This document shows positions 34,418 through 42,595 of a stretch of 59,477 nucleotides of DNA, piece by piece. A program made the translations under genes and the position numbers. The notes below the pieces were generated by a model. That model did no database searches. It was not told the DNA's origin and saw only the letters and a list, made by a program, of their open reading frames with translations. Position 1 is the first letter of the stretch; every line of letters begins with the position of its first letter. Where the stretch lies: positions 1 to 59,477 of the forward strand of contig ONAE01000024.1 of the NCBI GenBank assembly GCA_900315695.1. Direction: 5' to 3'. Origin of the DNA: an uncultured Prevotella sp. GTDB lineage: Bacteria; Bacteroidota; Bacteroidia; Bacteroidales; Bacteroidaceae.

Positions 34418-35416
34418 CTAATTATTCCAAATATCTACTTTCTCGCCCACATAAATGATTTTTGACCCATAATTATCAAACTTGAATTTGAGTTCACTCA
34501 TATTCCCCATTCTGGCTCTAAATTCTTGTTGTCTCTCCTTTGGACAATAGAACAGAATAAAACCTGCTCCGCCAGCACCAAGGAGTTTGCCACCAAGGGC
34601 ACCAGCCTCAATACCCTTGTTATACATCTCGTCAACGATGCCATTACTAATACCCGAAGTCAGCGACTTTTTCAGCAACCATCCTTCATGAAGAATCCTA
34701 CCAAAGTCATCGAGATTATTGTTTTCTAATGATTCCCGCAGATTATATGCTAGTTTCACCATATGTTTCTGAGTGTCAAATTTCTTCTGGTCACTGATAG
34801 CAGCTTGCTGATTCTTTAGTATAGCATTTGCAGAGTGCTCTCCTCCTACAAATACCATCATAAGATTATCTTCAAGCTCTTTCTTCTTTTCTGGCTGCAT
34901 AATAATCTTCTCTACGTTTACAGTCTCGTCACCATAGAACGTAATGAAGTTCAACCCACCACATGCTGCAGCAAATTGATCCTGTTTGCCTATTGGAGAA
35001 CCAACGCGATTTATTTCCACGTCACAAGCAAGTTCTCCCAATTTCTCTCCACTTGTTGCCTTACCCAAATAAGCACGGACAGCATTAAGTAAACCAACAG
35101 TAAATGAAGAGCTTGAGCCGAGCCCAGTACCTGATGGAATATCAGCAATAGAATTAATATCCACTCCTGTCAAATTATACATCTTAAGCACCTCACGAAA
35201 AATGGGGTGTTGAATAGTCCCAATGCTATCTACCTGCTCAGTCTTAGAATACTTCAATTGCACTTTTTCCTTCTCAAAATAAGGATGAATAGCAATATAC
35301 ATATACTTATCTATAGAAGTACTAAGCACAGCACCTGACTCTTTTTTATAAAAAGATGGTAAATCAGATCCTCCTCCTGCGAAGGAGATACGAAAAGGTG
35401 TTCTTGAAATAATCAT
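34418..35416 (-). CDS. D-glycero-alpha-D-manno-heptose-7-phosphate kinase (HddA), GHMP family
   Basis: 332 aa GHMP kinase. The N-terminus reads MIISRTPFRISFAGGGSDLP, typical of HddA-like kinases. The ATP-binding motif is IPSGTGLGSSSSFTVGLL near residues 93-110, and the third GHMP motif is GGKLLGAGGAGFILFYC near 274-290. It should phosphorylate C1 of heptose-7-phosphate in the alpha-anomer branch that leads to GDP-heptose, matching the HddC domain at 31764. It lies 24 bases before gmhA and 4 bases after the epimerase gene. Confidence 0.88.
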   Translation of the reverse strand: MIISRTPFRISFAGGGSDLPSFYKKESGAVLSTSIDKYMYIAIHPYFEKEKVQLKYSKTEQVDSIGTIQHPIFREVLKMYNLTGVDINSIADIPSGTGLGSSSSFTVGLLNAVRAYLGKATSGEKLGELACDVEINRVGSPIGKQDQFAAACGGLNFITFYGDETVNVEKIIMQPEKKKELEDNLMMVFVGGEHSANAILKNQQAAISDQKKFDTQKHMVKLAYNLRESLENNNLDDFGRILHEGWLLKKSLTSGISNGIVDEMYNKGIEAGALGGKLLGAGGAGFILFYCPKERQQEFRARMGNMSELKFKFDNYGSKIIYVGEKVDIWNN

Positions 35417-35420
35417 AATT

Positions 35421-36353
35421 TTACTTTCCTAAAGCCTTTTGAATAGCTAACCGTACCGAATCATTAGAGTTATGAGGTGCTACCCAGCCAAGAGTATTTA
35501 CCTTTGTGAGATCATAGCGGAACTCTGGTACATCACCAACCCATCCGCGGTCACCACCTGTATATCTAATTTTTGAATTCAGTCCCATTTCCTCAATTAC
35601 CATAGCTGCTATTTCTTTCACCTTTGTTCGAGTGTCTGATCCAAGCATATACACATTATAAAGCTCATTAGCATGGTCAATCACATATAGAATACCATCT
35701 ACCAAATCCTTCACATACACGTAAGGCTTACACTGCTCACCATTACCAAGCACCTCCAGTTCTTCAGGATTCTTCTGCAACTTATGAATGAAGTCATAGA
35801 TGACCCCATGCGTAAACCGCTCGCCTACCACATTAGGGAACCGGGTAATCCATGTCTGGATGCCATACGTAGAACTGAACGCGCTGATGAAAGCCTCACT
35901 CGCCAACTTTCCTGCCCCATAGTTCGACACAGGTTTCAGAGGTCCGTAGTCCTCGTTCAGCACGTCGTATGTCTCGCCATAGATAGCAGAGGTAGAGGCG
36001 AAGAAGAATTTCTTCACGTTATAATCCTTCAGCATTTGGAGCGTATTGAATGTCGTGTTAAACGTCTTCTGATAATCCACAAAAGGATCCTGCCCACCCT
36101 TCTGTATATCAGAATTGGCTGCAAGATGATACACCATGTCGAAGCCTTCACGATAGATGAACCGCATTGCATGAAGATTATTCAAGTCCTCCCTTGTGTA
36201 CTTGAAGTTAGGATTGTCAAGCAAATGCTCTATATTCTCGATACGGCCTAACGAGAAATCATCAACTACTGTTACTTTATGCCCTCTTGTCAAGAGCGCA
36301 TCACATAAATGGGAGCCAATGAATCCAGCTCCGCCAGTTACTAATATATTCAT
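35421..36353 (-). CDS. NAD-dependent sugar epimerase/dehydratase (extended SDR)
   Basis: 310 aa. The N-terminal NAD-binding motif is VTGGAGFIGSHLCDALL, the catalytic Ser/Tyr/Lys are in FFASTSAIYGE and YGAGKLASEAF, and the C-terminal substrate domain is complete. It resembles UDP-glucose 4-epimerase and related nucleotide-sugar dehydratases. Since it directly precedes the heptose genes it may act on GDP-heptose, but the substrate cannot be read from the sequence. It has a normal start and overlaps nothing. Confidence 0.85.
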   Translation of the reverse strand: MNILVTGGAGFIGSHLCDALLTRGHKVTVVDDFSLGRIENIEHLLDNPNFKYTREDLNNLHAMRFIYREGFDMVYHLAANSDIQKGGQDPFVDYQKTFNTTFNTLQMLKDYNVKKFFFASTSAIYGETYDVLNEDYGPLKPVSNYGAGKLASEAFISAFSSTYGIQTWITRFPNVVGERFTHGVIYDFIHKLQKNPEELEVLGNGEQCKPYVYVKDLVDGILYVIDHANELYNVYMLGSDTRTKVKEIAAMVIEEMGLNSKIRYTGGDRGWVGDVPEFRYDLTKVNTLGWVAPHNSNDSVRLAIQKALGK

Positions 36354-36365
36354 TATTATAAATTT

Positions 36366-36719
36366 TTAGTATTTAATTCTATAAATGCCGCCAGTCTGCC
36401 CACAATACATAAGGCACTTCCCCTTATGGAAATCTATGTCTTCTGGCCCATTCGTTGTAACATAAGTTAGGTCTATGCTCTTTACAATCTTCTGTTTTCT
36501 TAGGTCTATGACCAATAATGCTCTTGGATATTCTGTACTTGACCGTGTATATTCAGAATAGCCTGTAGCTATATACATTAATCCTTTCCTGATCTTTGCG
36601 CCTTGCAATGCATTTGGGAATACTACCTCAAATCGACTCTCAACATCTTTCTCCGTCAAAATGACATTTTGCTCCTCTCTGATATCAGGAAGTCTGAATT
36701 TTAGAATGGTATTTTTCAC
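36366..36719 (-). CDS. Secreted propeller-like protein, copy B, C-terminal fragment (frameshifted)
   Basis: This 117-residue frame continues the protein that begins at 37201. It carries the family's C-terminal half (ILKFRLPDI, then LLVIDLRKQKIVKSIDLTYV, PEDIDFHKGKCLMYCGQ and GGIYRIKY), which matches the intact paralogue at 41747-42595 residue by residue in spirit (KRIDLTYITTNEPEDLDF, LLYCGQEGGIYKVKL). The start at 36719 is inside the gene, so this is not an independent protein. The frames meet at a run of nine A on the coding strand (T run 36768-36776). Adding one base gives a 278-residue protein, close to the 282 of the paralogue. Confidence 0.75.
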   Translation of the reverse strand: MKNTILKFRLPDIREEQNVILTEKDVESRFEVVFPNALQGAKIRKGLMYIATGYSEYTRSSTEYPRALLVIDLRKQKIVKSIDLTYVTTNGPEDIDFHKGKCLMYCGQTGGIYRIKY

Positions 36720-36733
36720 GCTACCGATATTAT

Positions 36734-37201
36734 TTAAATGTTTCTTATCTCGAATAATCCCGTAGAGTTTTTTTTTGCATTATCAACGACCCAAACCCGC
36801 ACAAGCTCTTTAGTGCCATTCTTCATTGCTGATATAGTTTGGACAAGCTTATTCCTACCATCCTCTCCTATTTGCTCAACAAAACATCTTGATGGATCTC
36901 TGAATTCTGTGATATATAGTAGCGGATAGAACGAGCCGTTCACTTTTTCAGAGCTAAAACAGGCACAATTCACATGGGTATTTTTACCGGCACTTGCCAA
37001 TACGCCATCCCTCACGATGCGTCCAGACGACAAGTCAAGGAGCCGATAACCTCCACCATCACTCATTAACAAGGCACTGTCACCATAGATTGCCATGCCT
37101 TGCGCCCCCTTGCCTTTGTATGTTCCAACAACTGGATAAATGAGCTGGGCGTAGCCACCTATAAAAATCACTAACGAAAAGAATAAAAATGCACTTCTCA
37201 T
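36734..37201 (-). CDS. Secreted propeller-like protein, copy B, N-terminal fragment (frameshifted)
   Basis: 155 aa. A signal peptide (FLFFSLVIFIGGYA) is followed by the shared family sequence PVVGTYKGKGAQGMAI, DGGGYRLLDLSSGRIVRD, ASAGKNTHVNCACF and DPSRCFVEQIG. It has the same length and order as the first half of the intact paralogue at 42595. The true frame ends at VVDNAKK in the A9 run. What follows (STGLFEIRNI) is out of frame. I do not recognise the family. Regular DGG/DLSSG blade-like repeats suggest a beta-propeller exported to the periplasm or surface. Confidence 0.7.
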   Translation of the reverse strand: MRSAFLFFSLVIFIGGYAQLIYPVVGTYKGKGAQGMAIYGDSALLMSDGGGYRLLDLSSGRIVRDGVLASAGKNTHVNCACFSSEKVNGSFYPLLYITEFRDPSRCFVEQIGEDGRNKLVQTISAMKNGTKELVRVWVVDNAKKNSTGLFEIRNI

Positions 37202-37203
37202 TA

Positions 37204-38247
37204 CTAATGCGAATATTTTAACCAGCCGAGACGTTTCTTCTTCTCAGACCGCAAGATTAACCATCCCGCCGTCAGACTTAGAGCCAAAGTAGCTATAAAC
37301 TTCAAAGAAGTATAATCCCAAGCCCCTTTTACAAATCCTGACCAAACAAGTAGCTGTCCTATAATAGGGGCAAATGAAGCATGGAAACAGTATGTAATTG
37401 TGGAGTAATTACGAAGCACCTTAGAATCCATATCAATTGTAAAATCATTCTGCCCTATCATCAAGAAAACAGCTATGCACAACGGTATTAGGCATATAAA
37501 GCAATCGTCACTCACATCCCAGTGCCTATTCCGAACTAACAAGAATTCTCCACATAAAGCCACGGCTGAAAAAGCAATTATTAGAGCCAAGTGCTTATTT
37601 GAAACATATATTGGATTTTCTGCCAATATCTTTCCAGTCACAACAAACAAAAAGGCTACGAGGAAACTTGTGACAGGATTAAACAACTGCCGACATACTT
37701 CAAAAGAAGGAAGCACTCCTATACTTAAATAATAGTAATTTGAGGATAGACAACATAACAGATAAGCTAAAAATCCTATTGCCAACAGCCATTTGTCATT
37801 TATCGTCCTCGACATTGCCCAGACTAAGATGACATCAATCAGTGAAGCCATCAAGAACCATGAAGCCTTAAAAGTACTACCTAACAAAAAGTCCCTTAAA
37901 ATAATAAGATTTACCCCCCCCCAATTACGATAATAAATGGTAAGAGGAAGCAAGGCCACAAACCAAAAGGCATACAGCCACAGAGTTCTTTTCACATATT
38001 TTTGTAACCCTTTCTTCTTTTCATCGCCCGTATTCAATGAGGCTTGTTTAGCGAAAAAGAAATATGATGTCATCAAAAAGAATAAAGGTACTGCAACTCT
38101 TAGAATCGGTCTGAAAAACATTCCCTGCTGCGAAGTGTGTATCAAAACGACAAGAATGGCTAAACCAAACTTCAGCACATCAAACCGATGACCATCATTC
38201 TTTAAATATTGACAACTTACCATATTCTCCATAATACTACTCTCCAA
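37204..38247 (-). CDS. Acyltransferase family 3 membrane protein (O-acetyltransferase-like)
   Basis: 347 aa with about ten hydrophobic segments. The N-terminal motif RFDVLKFGLAILVVLIHTSQ holds the conserved basic residue and His of the acyltransferase-3 family, and RVAVPLFFLMTSYFFF follows. Such proteins acetylate capsule or O-antigen sugars at the inner membrane. Met1 at 38247 overlaps the upstream licD gene by 11 bases; Met6 is a possible alternative start. The lower GC content of this part of the operon differs from the chromosomal genes around the locus. Confidence 0.85.
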   Translation of the reverse strand: MESSIMENMVSCQYLKNDGHRFDVLKFGLAILVVLIHTSQQGMFFRPILRVAVPLFFLMTSYFFFAKQASLNTGDEKKKGLQKYVKRTLWLYAFWFVALLPLTIYYRNWGGVNLIILRDFLLGSTFKASWFLMASLIDVILVWAMSRTINDKWLLAIGFLAYLLCCLSSNYYYLSIGVLPSFEVCRQLFNPVTSFLVAFLFVVTGKILAENPIYVSNKHLALIIAFSAVALCGEFLLVRNRHWDVSDDCFICLIPLCIAVFLMIGQNDFTIDMDSKVLRNYSTITYCFHASFAPIIGQLLVWSGFVKGAWDYTSLKFIATLALSLTAGWLILRSEKKKRLGWLKYSH

Positions 38248-39151
38248 AACTAAGCTTCACGACGAAGTGCCTCTCACGCTTTTCAACAGGAGGCAACTGC
38301 ATATAGTCATCTCCATAAAGATTTCGTAAATAGTTATCTGCCTGAGCCGGGATATAAAAATCCCGCCCCTCAAATCTCCCGAGCTTAACAGGAGAGAGCC
38401 ATTTCCTTGGTATTATTTCACCTAAATACTTCTTTCTGCCAGCAGGTGTTGTAACTTCCGAAGTCGGCTGTTTATGGCGTGAAATAAATTTATCATAAAG
38501 ATTAATCCATGTTTTATGAGATATGAAAGAGAACAGGAAACCTTGGAGCCTCCTCATTTTATAATATAGCCATGTTTTCCTAGTGCTCGCAAAATATTTA
38601 TCCATAACTTTGTTCGGATAACGATACATTATCATTGATGTACCAACACCTTTCATAAAGTTTGAAATAACTGCATCAATACGCCTTATGAATTTATATT
38701 TTGAGATATTTTCAAAGACAAATATGTCGACGAAGATTCCTCTGGCATAAGGTGATGCAACATCTTGTACTTCCCACAAATTCGTGTTGCGCTTATGGAT
38801 TTTAGGGAAAGCTGTCTTTGAATCAACATCCATATAGTTAGCTGCTTCGAAAATATATTTTCTACCAAGTTCTTGTTCAAAAACCGATTTAAACCTCTCA
38901 TAATCATTTCTCAGCATCATGATGTCCAAATCATCATCCCATGGTATAAAACCTTTGTGTCTAATAGCACCTAAAGCACTACCACCAGAAAGACAATATT
39001 CAATATTATGTCGAACACATACGTCATGAATATCTTGTAACATGCCTACCAAAGTACGTTTCAGCTCCTCTCTTGTTTCACCACTAACCTCCATTAGCAT
39101 ATTTGATGAAACAGCAATATTATTCATAATTTTATGAGCACTTATATCCAT
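38237..39151 (-). CDS. LicD-family phosphotransferase, copy B
   Basis: 304 aa. The LicD core is CLSGGSALGAIRHKGFIPWD (about residues 52-71) followed by DDDLDIMMLRNDYERF, with the Asp cluster expected to bind metal and nucleotide. Family knowledge: LicD enzymes, like human fukutin and FKRP, transfer phosphorylated alcohols (phosphocholine, ribitol-phosphate, glycerol-phosphate) from CDP carriers. A cytidylyltransferase gene (40166) and a second LicD gene (40901) are in the same operon, which supports a CDP-linked donor. The alcohol itself is unknown. Confidence 0.88.
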   Translation of the reverse strand: MDISAHKIMNNIAVSSNMLMEVSGETREELKRTLVGMLQDIHDVCVRHNIEYCLSGGSALGAIRHKGFIPWDDDLDIMMLRNDYERFKSVFEQELGRKYIFEAANYMDVDSKTAFPKIHKRNTNLWEVQDVASPYARGIFVDIFVFENISKYKFIRRIDAVISNFMKGVGTSMIMYRYPNKVMDKYFASTRKTWLYYKMRRLQGFLFSFISHKTWINLYDKFISRHKQPTSEVTTPAGRKKYLGEIIPRKWLSPVKLGRFEGRDFYIPAQADNYLRNLYGDDYMQLPPVEKRERHFVVKLSFGE

Positions 39152-39152
39152 A

Positions 39153-40178
39153 TCATTTAATTTCTTTTATGGTATGTTGTAACCCCTCTTTGATACTACA
39201 AATAGATTTCCAACCTAGATATTCCAACTTTCTTGTGGAGAATACAGACTTAGTAACCACATTGAAGCCTTTCTTTTCATCTGTATTAGGAGCATTTGTA
39301 ACAATGTTCTGGCTACCAATTTCAGCAATTGTCTCGGCAAGTTCACGAATGCTAATATTTGACTTTTCATCGGCAATATTATATGCTTCACCACATTTAC
39401 CTTTTAATAGAATATGAAGTAGTGCTGACACACAATCCACCACATAGCACCAAGATCGGAACTGTTCACCTGTGCTCTTCATCACAATATCTTCACCTCT
39501 AAGCACATTTCGGATAAACTGAGCATAGACGCGATTATCTTGCTCTGTGAAATGTGGGCCATAAACATGACATGGGCGTGCTATTACAACATCTGCTCCA
39601 TATTCCTCGACATACGAAACACATAAAGTTTCTGCTGCTCGTTTGGATGAAGGATAGCAGGATCGTGGTTTTGTACAATCCACATAGCCGCTATAGTCTT
39701 CTGTGAATACTCGCCCATCGCCTTCTCCATAGACCTCCCCCGATGATACATAAAGCATACGTTTCATCCCATGGGCAAGCCCATATTCCATCAGATTAAC
39801 AAGACCGTAAAGATTTGACTTCATCACCTCAACAGGCTTTTGTGCAAAGAAATTGGGGCTGCCGTTGCTAGCCGCATGAATGATATAATCAAACCTAATA
39901 TCACTATCAAGCGGTTCAATCACATCGTATTTGATGAAATGAAGGCTTTCGTCATTAGAGAAATCCTTAAAGCGTTCCATGGCCCGAGCCTGATTTCGTC
40001 CAGAGGCATAAACTTGATAATCCCGTTTTGGATTCATCATCAGCGTCTCAACGAGGCATCCTCCAATCAGCCCTGTCGCCCCTGTTATCAGGATGTTACA
40101 GCCTGACAGTTCACCCCATGGCAAATCCACTTGGAAGATGTTCAATATATCCTGCTTATACGAACTCATTTCACCCAT
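39153..40178 (-). CDS. NAD-dependent epimerase/dehydratase (extended SDR) next to the cytidylyltransferase
   Basis: 341 aa. Unlike usual SDRs the Rossmann motif ITGATGLIGGCLVETL begins only after ~30 extra residues. Catalytic residues can be placed in MLYVSSGEVYGEGDG and CYPSSKRAAETLCVSY. Met4 (40169) is the likelier start, as it leaves a neat 4-base overlap with the cytidylyltransferase gene. Its tight linkage to that gene suggests it prepares or modifies the CDP-activated sugar or polyol, but the reaction cannot be read from the sequence. Confidence 0.82.
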   Translation of the reverse strand: MGEMSSYKQDILNIFQVDLPWGELSGCNILITGATGLIGGCLVETLMMNPKRDYQVYASGRNQARAMERFKDFSNDESLHFIKYDVIEPLDSDIRFDYIIHAASNGSPNFFAQKPVEVMKSNLYGLVNLMEYGLAHGMKRMLYVSSGEVYGEGDGRVFTEDYSGYVDCTKPRSCYPSSKRAAETLCVSYVEEYGADVVIARPCHVYGPHFTEQDNRVYAQFIRNVLRGEDIVMKSTGEQFRSWCYVVDCVSALLHILLKGKCGEAYNIADEKSNISIRELAETIAEIGSQNIVTNAPNTDEKKGFNVVTKSVFSTRKLEYLGWKSICSIKEGLQHTIKEIK

Positions 40179-40885
40179 GATTCTTTCGAAGTATGCATCA
40201 ACGCTTTCAGGATCTCAAGATCTTCCACTGTTGTAATTTTAATATTCTTCTCTGATCCTGGGACTATGTGCATCTCTATATCCTCTTTCAACTCTGCCAC
40301 CAACGTACAACTGGCAACAGAGTCTGTAATACCTTTCATCTTTGCTAATTCGTGTGCATTGATGATATTCTTCAGTCTAAAAGTCTGTGGTGTCTGAGTA
40401 CGAATCAATGTATCGCGGGGAATACTCGTCTTTGTTGTAAAACCATCATGACTTTCCAGAATTGCCTCACGGCACTTAATACCTGTTACAGCATAACCAT
40501 ACGCCTTACATGTAGCTATGTTTGACGATATAATCTCTTGGGACAATAATGGTCGTACTGAATCATGAATCAGCACAAGGTCTTCATCATCGCACCCAGC
40601 CTCCTTCAAACCATATATCCCGTTATGGATAGATTCAAACCCTGTATTCCCGCCTGGAAATATCCATTTCAATTTCGTAATATTAAACTGGTTGGCATAC
40701 GACTGCAAGACAGTATCCCATCCCTTCAGACAGACTACGGCAATAGCCCCAATATCAGGATGTCGTTGGAAACACTGCATAGTGTGAATGATGATAGGAG
40801 CACCATCTAAATGCATAAACTGTTTGGGGATGTCCTGTCCCATTCTGTTGCCGGAACCTCCGGCGATAATCAATCCAATGTTCAT
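40166..40885 (-). CDS. IspD/TarI-family cytidylyltransferase, probably polyol- or sugar-phosphate specific
   Basis: 239 aa. N-terminal nucleotide-binding motif IIAGGSGNRMGQDIPKQFMH, then VLIHDSVRPLLS and the TQTPQTFRLKNI signature of the IspD superfamily. IspD itself makes CDP-methylerythritol for isoprenoids, but the capsule-operon context, beside two LicD transferases, fits TarI/ISPD enzymes that make CDP-ribitol or a similar CDP-polyol. The standard isoprenoid ispD would not be expected here. Its start is 15 bases after the LicD copy A stop. Confidence 0.83.
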   Translation of the reverse strand: MNIGLIIAGGSGNRMGQDIPKQFMHLDGAPIIIHTMQCFQRHPDIGAIAVVCLKGWDTVLQSYANQFNITKLKWIFPGGNTGFESIHNGIYGLKEAGCDDEDLVLIHDSVRPLLSQEIISSNIATCKAYGYAVTGIKCREAILESHDGFTTKTSIPRDTLIRTQTPQTFRLKNIINAHELAKMKGITDSVASCTLVAELKEDIEMHIVPGSEKNIKITTVEDLEILKALMHTSKESWVK

Positions 40886-40900
40886 AATGTTTGCAATATA

Positions 40901-41734
40901 TTAGTCTTTCCAATAATAGCGATTATAATCATGTGATACACGTTTGTCTTCTGGTGGCAGTTGCATGTAATTACCATATAAACTCTTTAGATTGGCATCC
41001 CAACCAGACATAATGTAAAATTCTGCATTTTCAAACATGTGCAATTCAAAGTTCTCCATATATTTCTTGGGTTGCCACTCGCCCATACCATAATGAGGAG
41101 TGACAAAGAAATATTGAGAAGAAATATAATCATATTCCTTTCGGATTCTAAACAAATGGTTGAATGTATCTTCTGTTACAAAAATTGACAAGGCCTTTTT
41201 TATACCAAAACGGAAAGTCTTAATCAGATTTTTACCTTTAAAAATATTTGTCCATGGAGAATTCTTTGCCCCCAACCAATATGCATTCCTAACTAATTTC
41301 CTCACTTTGTTTAGATGTCTTTCAGCTTCATTATAATCAGACGAAATTCCATCACATGGCAATACATCAATCCAAACCCCAATTTTTGTCGCAATCCACG
41401 GCACTATTCCTGTATCAACATAGGTACTTTGGACGTCAACTACACGAGCATAAGCATAGGTCATCTTCTTTTTGTCAAAGCCAGGAAGTTCACGGCAATA
41501 TACCGCATATCCTTTATCTGATTGATATGTATGTATAAACTTATCATAATCAGGTCTAGGCATTTGTACATCTATATCATCATCCCATGGAATAAAACCA
41601 TTATGACGAATAGCACCTAATAGAGTGCCGCCACTTAAAGAATAATGTAGTCCATTCTTCACACAAAAGTTATGAAAGTCCTGTAGAATGTCCAAACTCA
41701 TTCTTTGGACTTCTTTTGTAGTCATTTCTCGCAT
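40901..41734 (-). CDS. LicD-family phosphotransferase, copy A
   Basis: 277 aa. The core SLSGGTLLGAIRHNGFIPWD and DDDIDVQMPRPDYDKF parallels copy B at 38237, and the C-terminal LYGNYMQLPPEDKRVSH resembles copy B's LYGDDYMQLPPVEKRERH. The two copies differ elsewhere, so they may add the same kind of group to different sugars. It is read immediately before the cytidylyltransferase gene, and a propeller-like gene lies 12 bases upstream of it. Confidence 0.88.
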   Translation of the reverse strand: MREMTTKEVQRMSLDILQDFHNFCVKNGLHYSLSGGTLLGAIRHNGFIPWDDDIDVQMPRPDYDKFIHTYQSDKGYAVYCRELPGFDKKKMTYAYARVVDVQSTYVDTGIVPWIATKIGVWIDVLPCDGISSDYNEAERHLNKVRKLVRNAYWLGAKNSPWTNIFKGKNLIKTFRFGIKKALSIFVTEDTFNHLFRIRKEYDYISSQYFFVTPHYGMGEWQPKKYMENFELHMFENAEFYIMSGWDANLKSLYGNYMQLPPEDKRVSHDYNRYYWKD

Positions 41735-41746
41735 TATAAACAGTTT

Positions 41747-42595
41747 TTACAATTTCACCTTATAAATACCTCCTTCTTGCCCACAATACAACAAAGCCTT
41801 CCCCTCAAAAAAATCTAAATCTTCTGGCTCGTTTGTTGTGATATAGGTTAAATCTATTCTTTTTATTAATTTTTTCTTTTCTAAATCAATAACTTGTATG
41901 GCTCGTTCTGCGTTGTATCGTCCTCTTGCTGACTCCTGTAAACCTGTAGGCAGATACATGTATCTACCTTTTATCACGCCACCTTGTGTTCCACTAGCAA
42001 AAAGTACAACAAAAGAATCGACACAATCTTTTTCGGAAAACACAATGACTGGACCTTCTGACAATTGAGGTAAACGATATTTTGAGATTCTCACCCTATT
42101 AGAGTTCTTTTCTCCTTTCAAAGGTGCTTGTCTTGCAATTGCATATAGAAATGCATTCTTATTATCAACAATCCATGACTGAACAAATTTATCTTTCCCC
42201 TTTTCTGTTATTTTTATTGTTTGTATTAATGAACAAGCCGAATCCCCAATATTTTCTACAAAACAACGACTGGGAGTTTTGTATTCTGATATATAGATGA
42301 CCGGTATAGTCCCTTCCTTCTGGGTTTCTTTTCCAAAACACGCAGCATTCACATGAGTGTTTTTTCCTGCCGAAGCCAAATCAAATTCCCGAATAATCAG
42401 CCCAGAGTTCAAATTAAGCACCCGACAGTGCCCTCCATCATTAAAAAGAAAAGCTTCATCGTTCCAAATGGCCATCCCTTGAGCAGACTTTCCCTTATAG
42501 GTCCCTACAATCGGGTATTTAAGTTGAGCTATGCAGGAGCTGATAGCAATGCAGAGTCCCCAAAGCATTATGAGAAACTTATATCGTGAATCCAT
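41747..42595 (-). CDS. Secreted propeller-like protein, copy A (intact), function unknown
   Basis: 282 aa. The N-terminal signal LWGLCIAISSCIAQ could be a type I signal or, through SSC, a lipoprotein signal. The mature protein has repeated blade-like blocks: PIVGTYKGKSAQGMAIWN, FNDGGHCRVLNLNSG, ASAGKNTHVNAACF, TPSRCFVENIGD, then KRIDLTYITTNEPEDLDF and LLYCGQEGGIYKVKL. Cysteines are conserved with copy B. It is exported, so it should act on the polymer outside the cytoplasm or bind it, but I do not recognise the family. Its start codon overlaps the stop of the GT2 gene. Confidence 0.75.
   Translation of the reverse strand: MDSRYKFLIMLWGLCIAISSCIAQLKYPIVGTYKGKSAQGMAIWNDEAFLFNDGGHCRVLNLNSGLIIREFDLASAGKNTHVNAACFGKETQKEGTIPVIYISEYKTPSRCFVENIGDSACSLIQTIKITEKGKDKFVQSWIVDNKNAFLYAIARQAPLKGEKNSNRVRISKYRLPQLSEGPVIVFSEKDCVDSFVVLFASGTQGGVIKGRYMYLPTGLQESARGRYNAERAIQVIDLEKKKLIKRIDLTYITTNEPEDLDFFEGKALLYCGQEGGIYKVKL

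Noticed and set aside
35784-36251. 155-residue plus-strand frame opposite the epimerase
   Set aside because: It lies wholly inside a well-supported gene and has no recognisable features.
40166-40885. The cytidylyltransferase as the housekeeping isoprenoid IspD
   Set aside because: It overlaps the neighbouring capsule gene and is flanked by two LicD genes, which fits a polymer role better. The sequence alone cannot fully exclude ispD.
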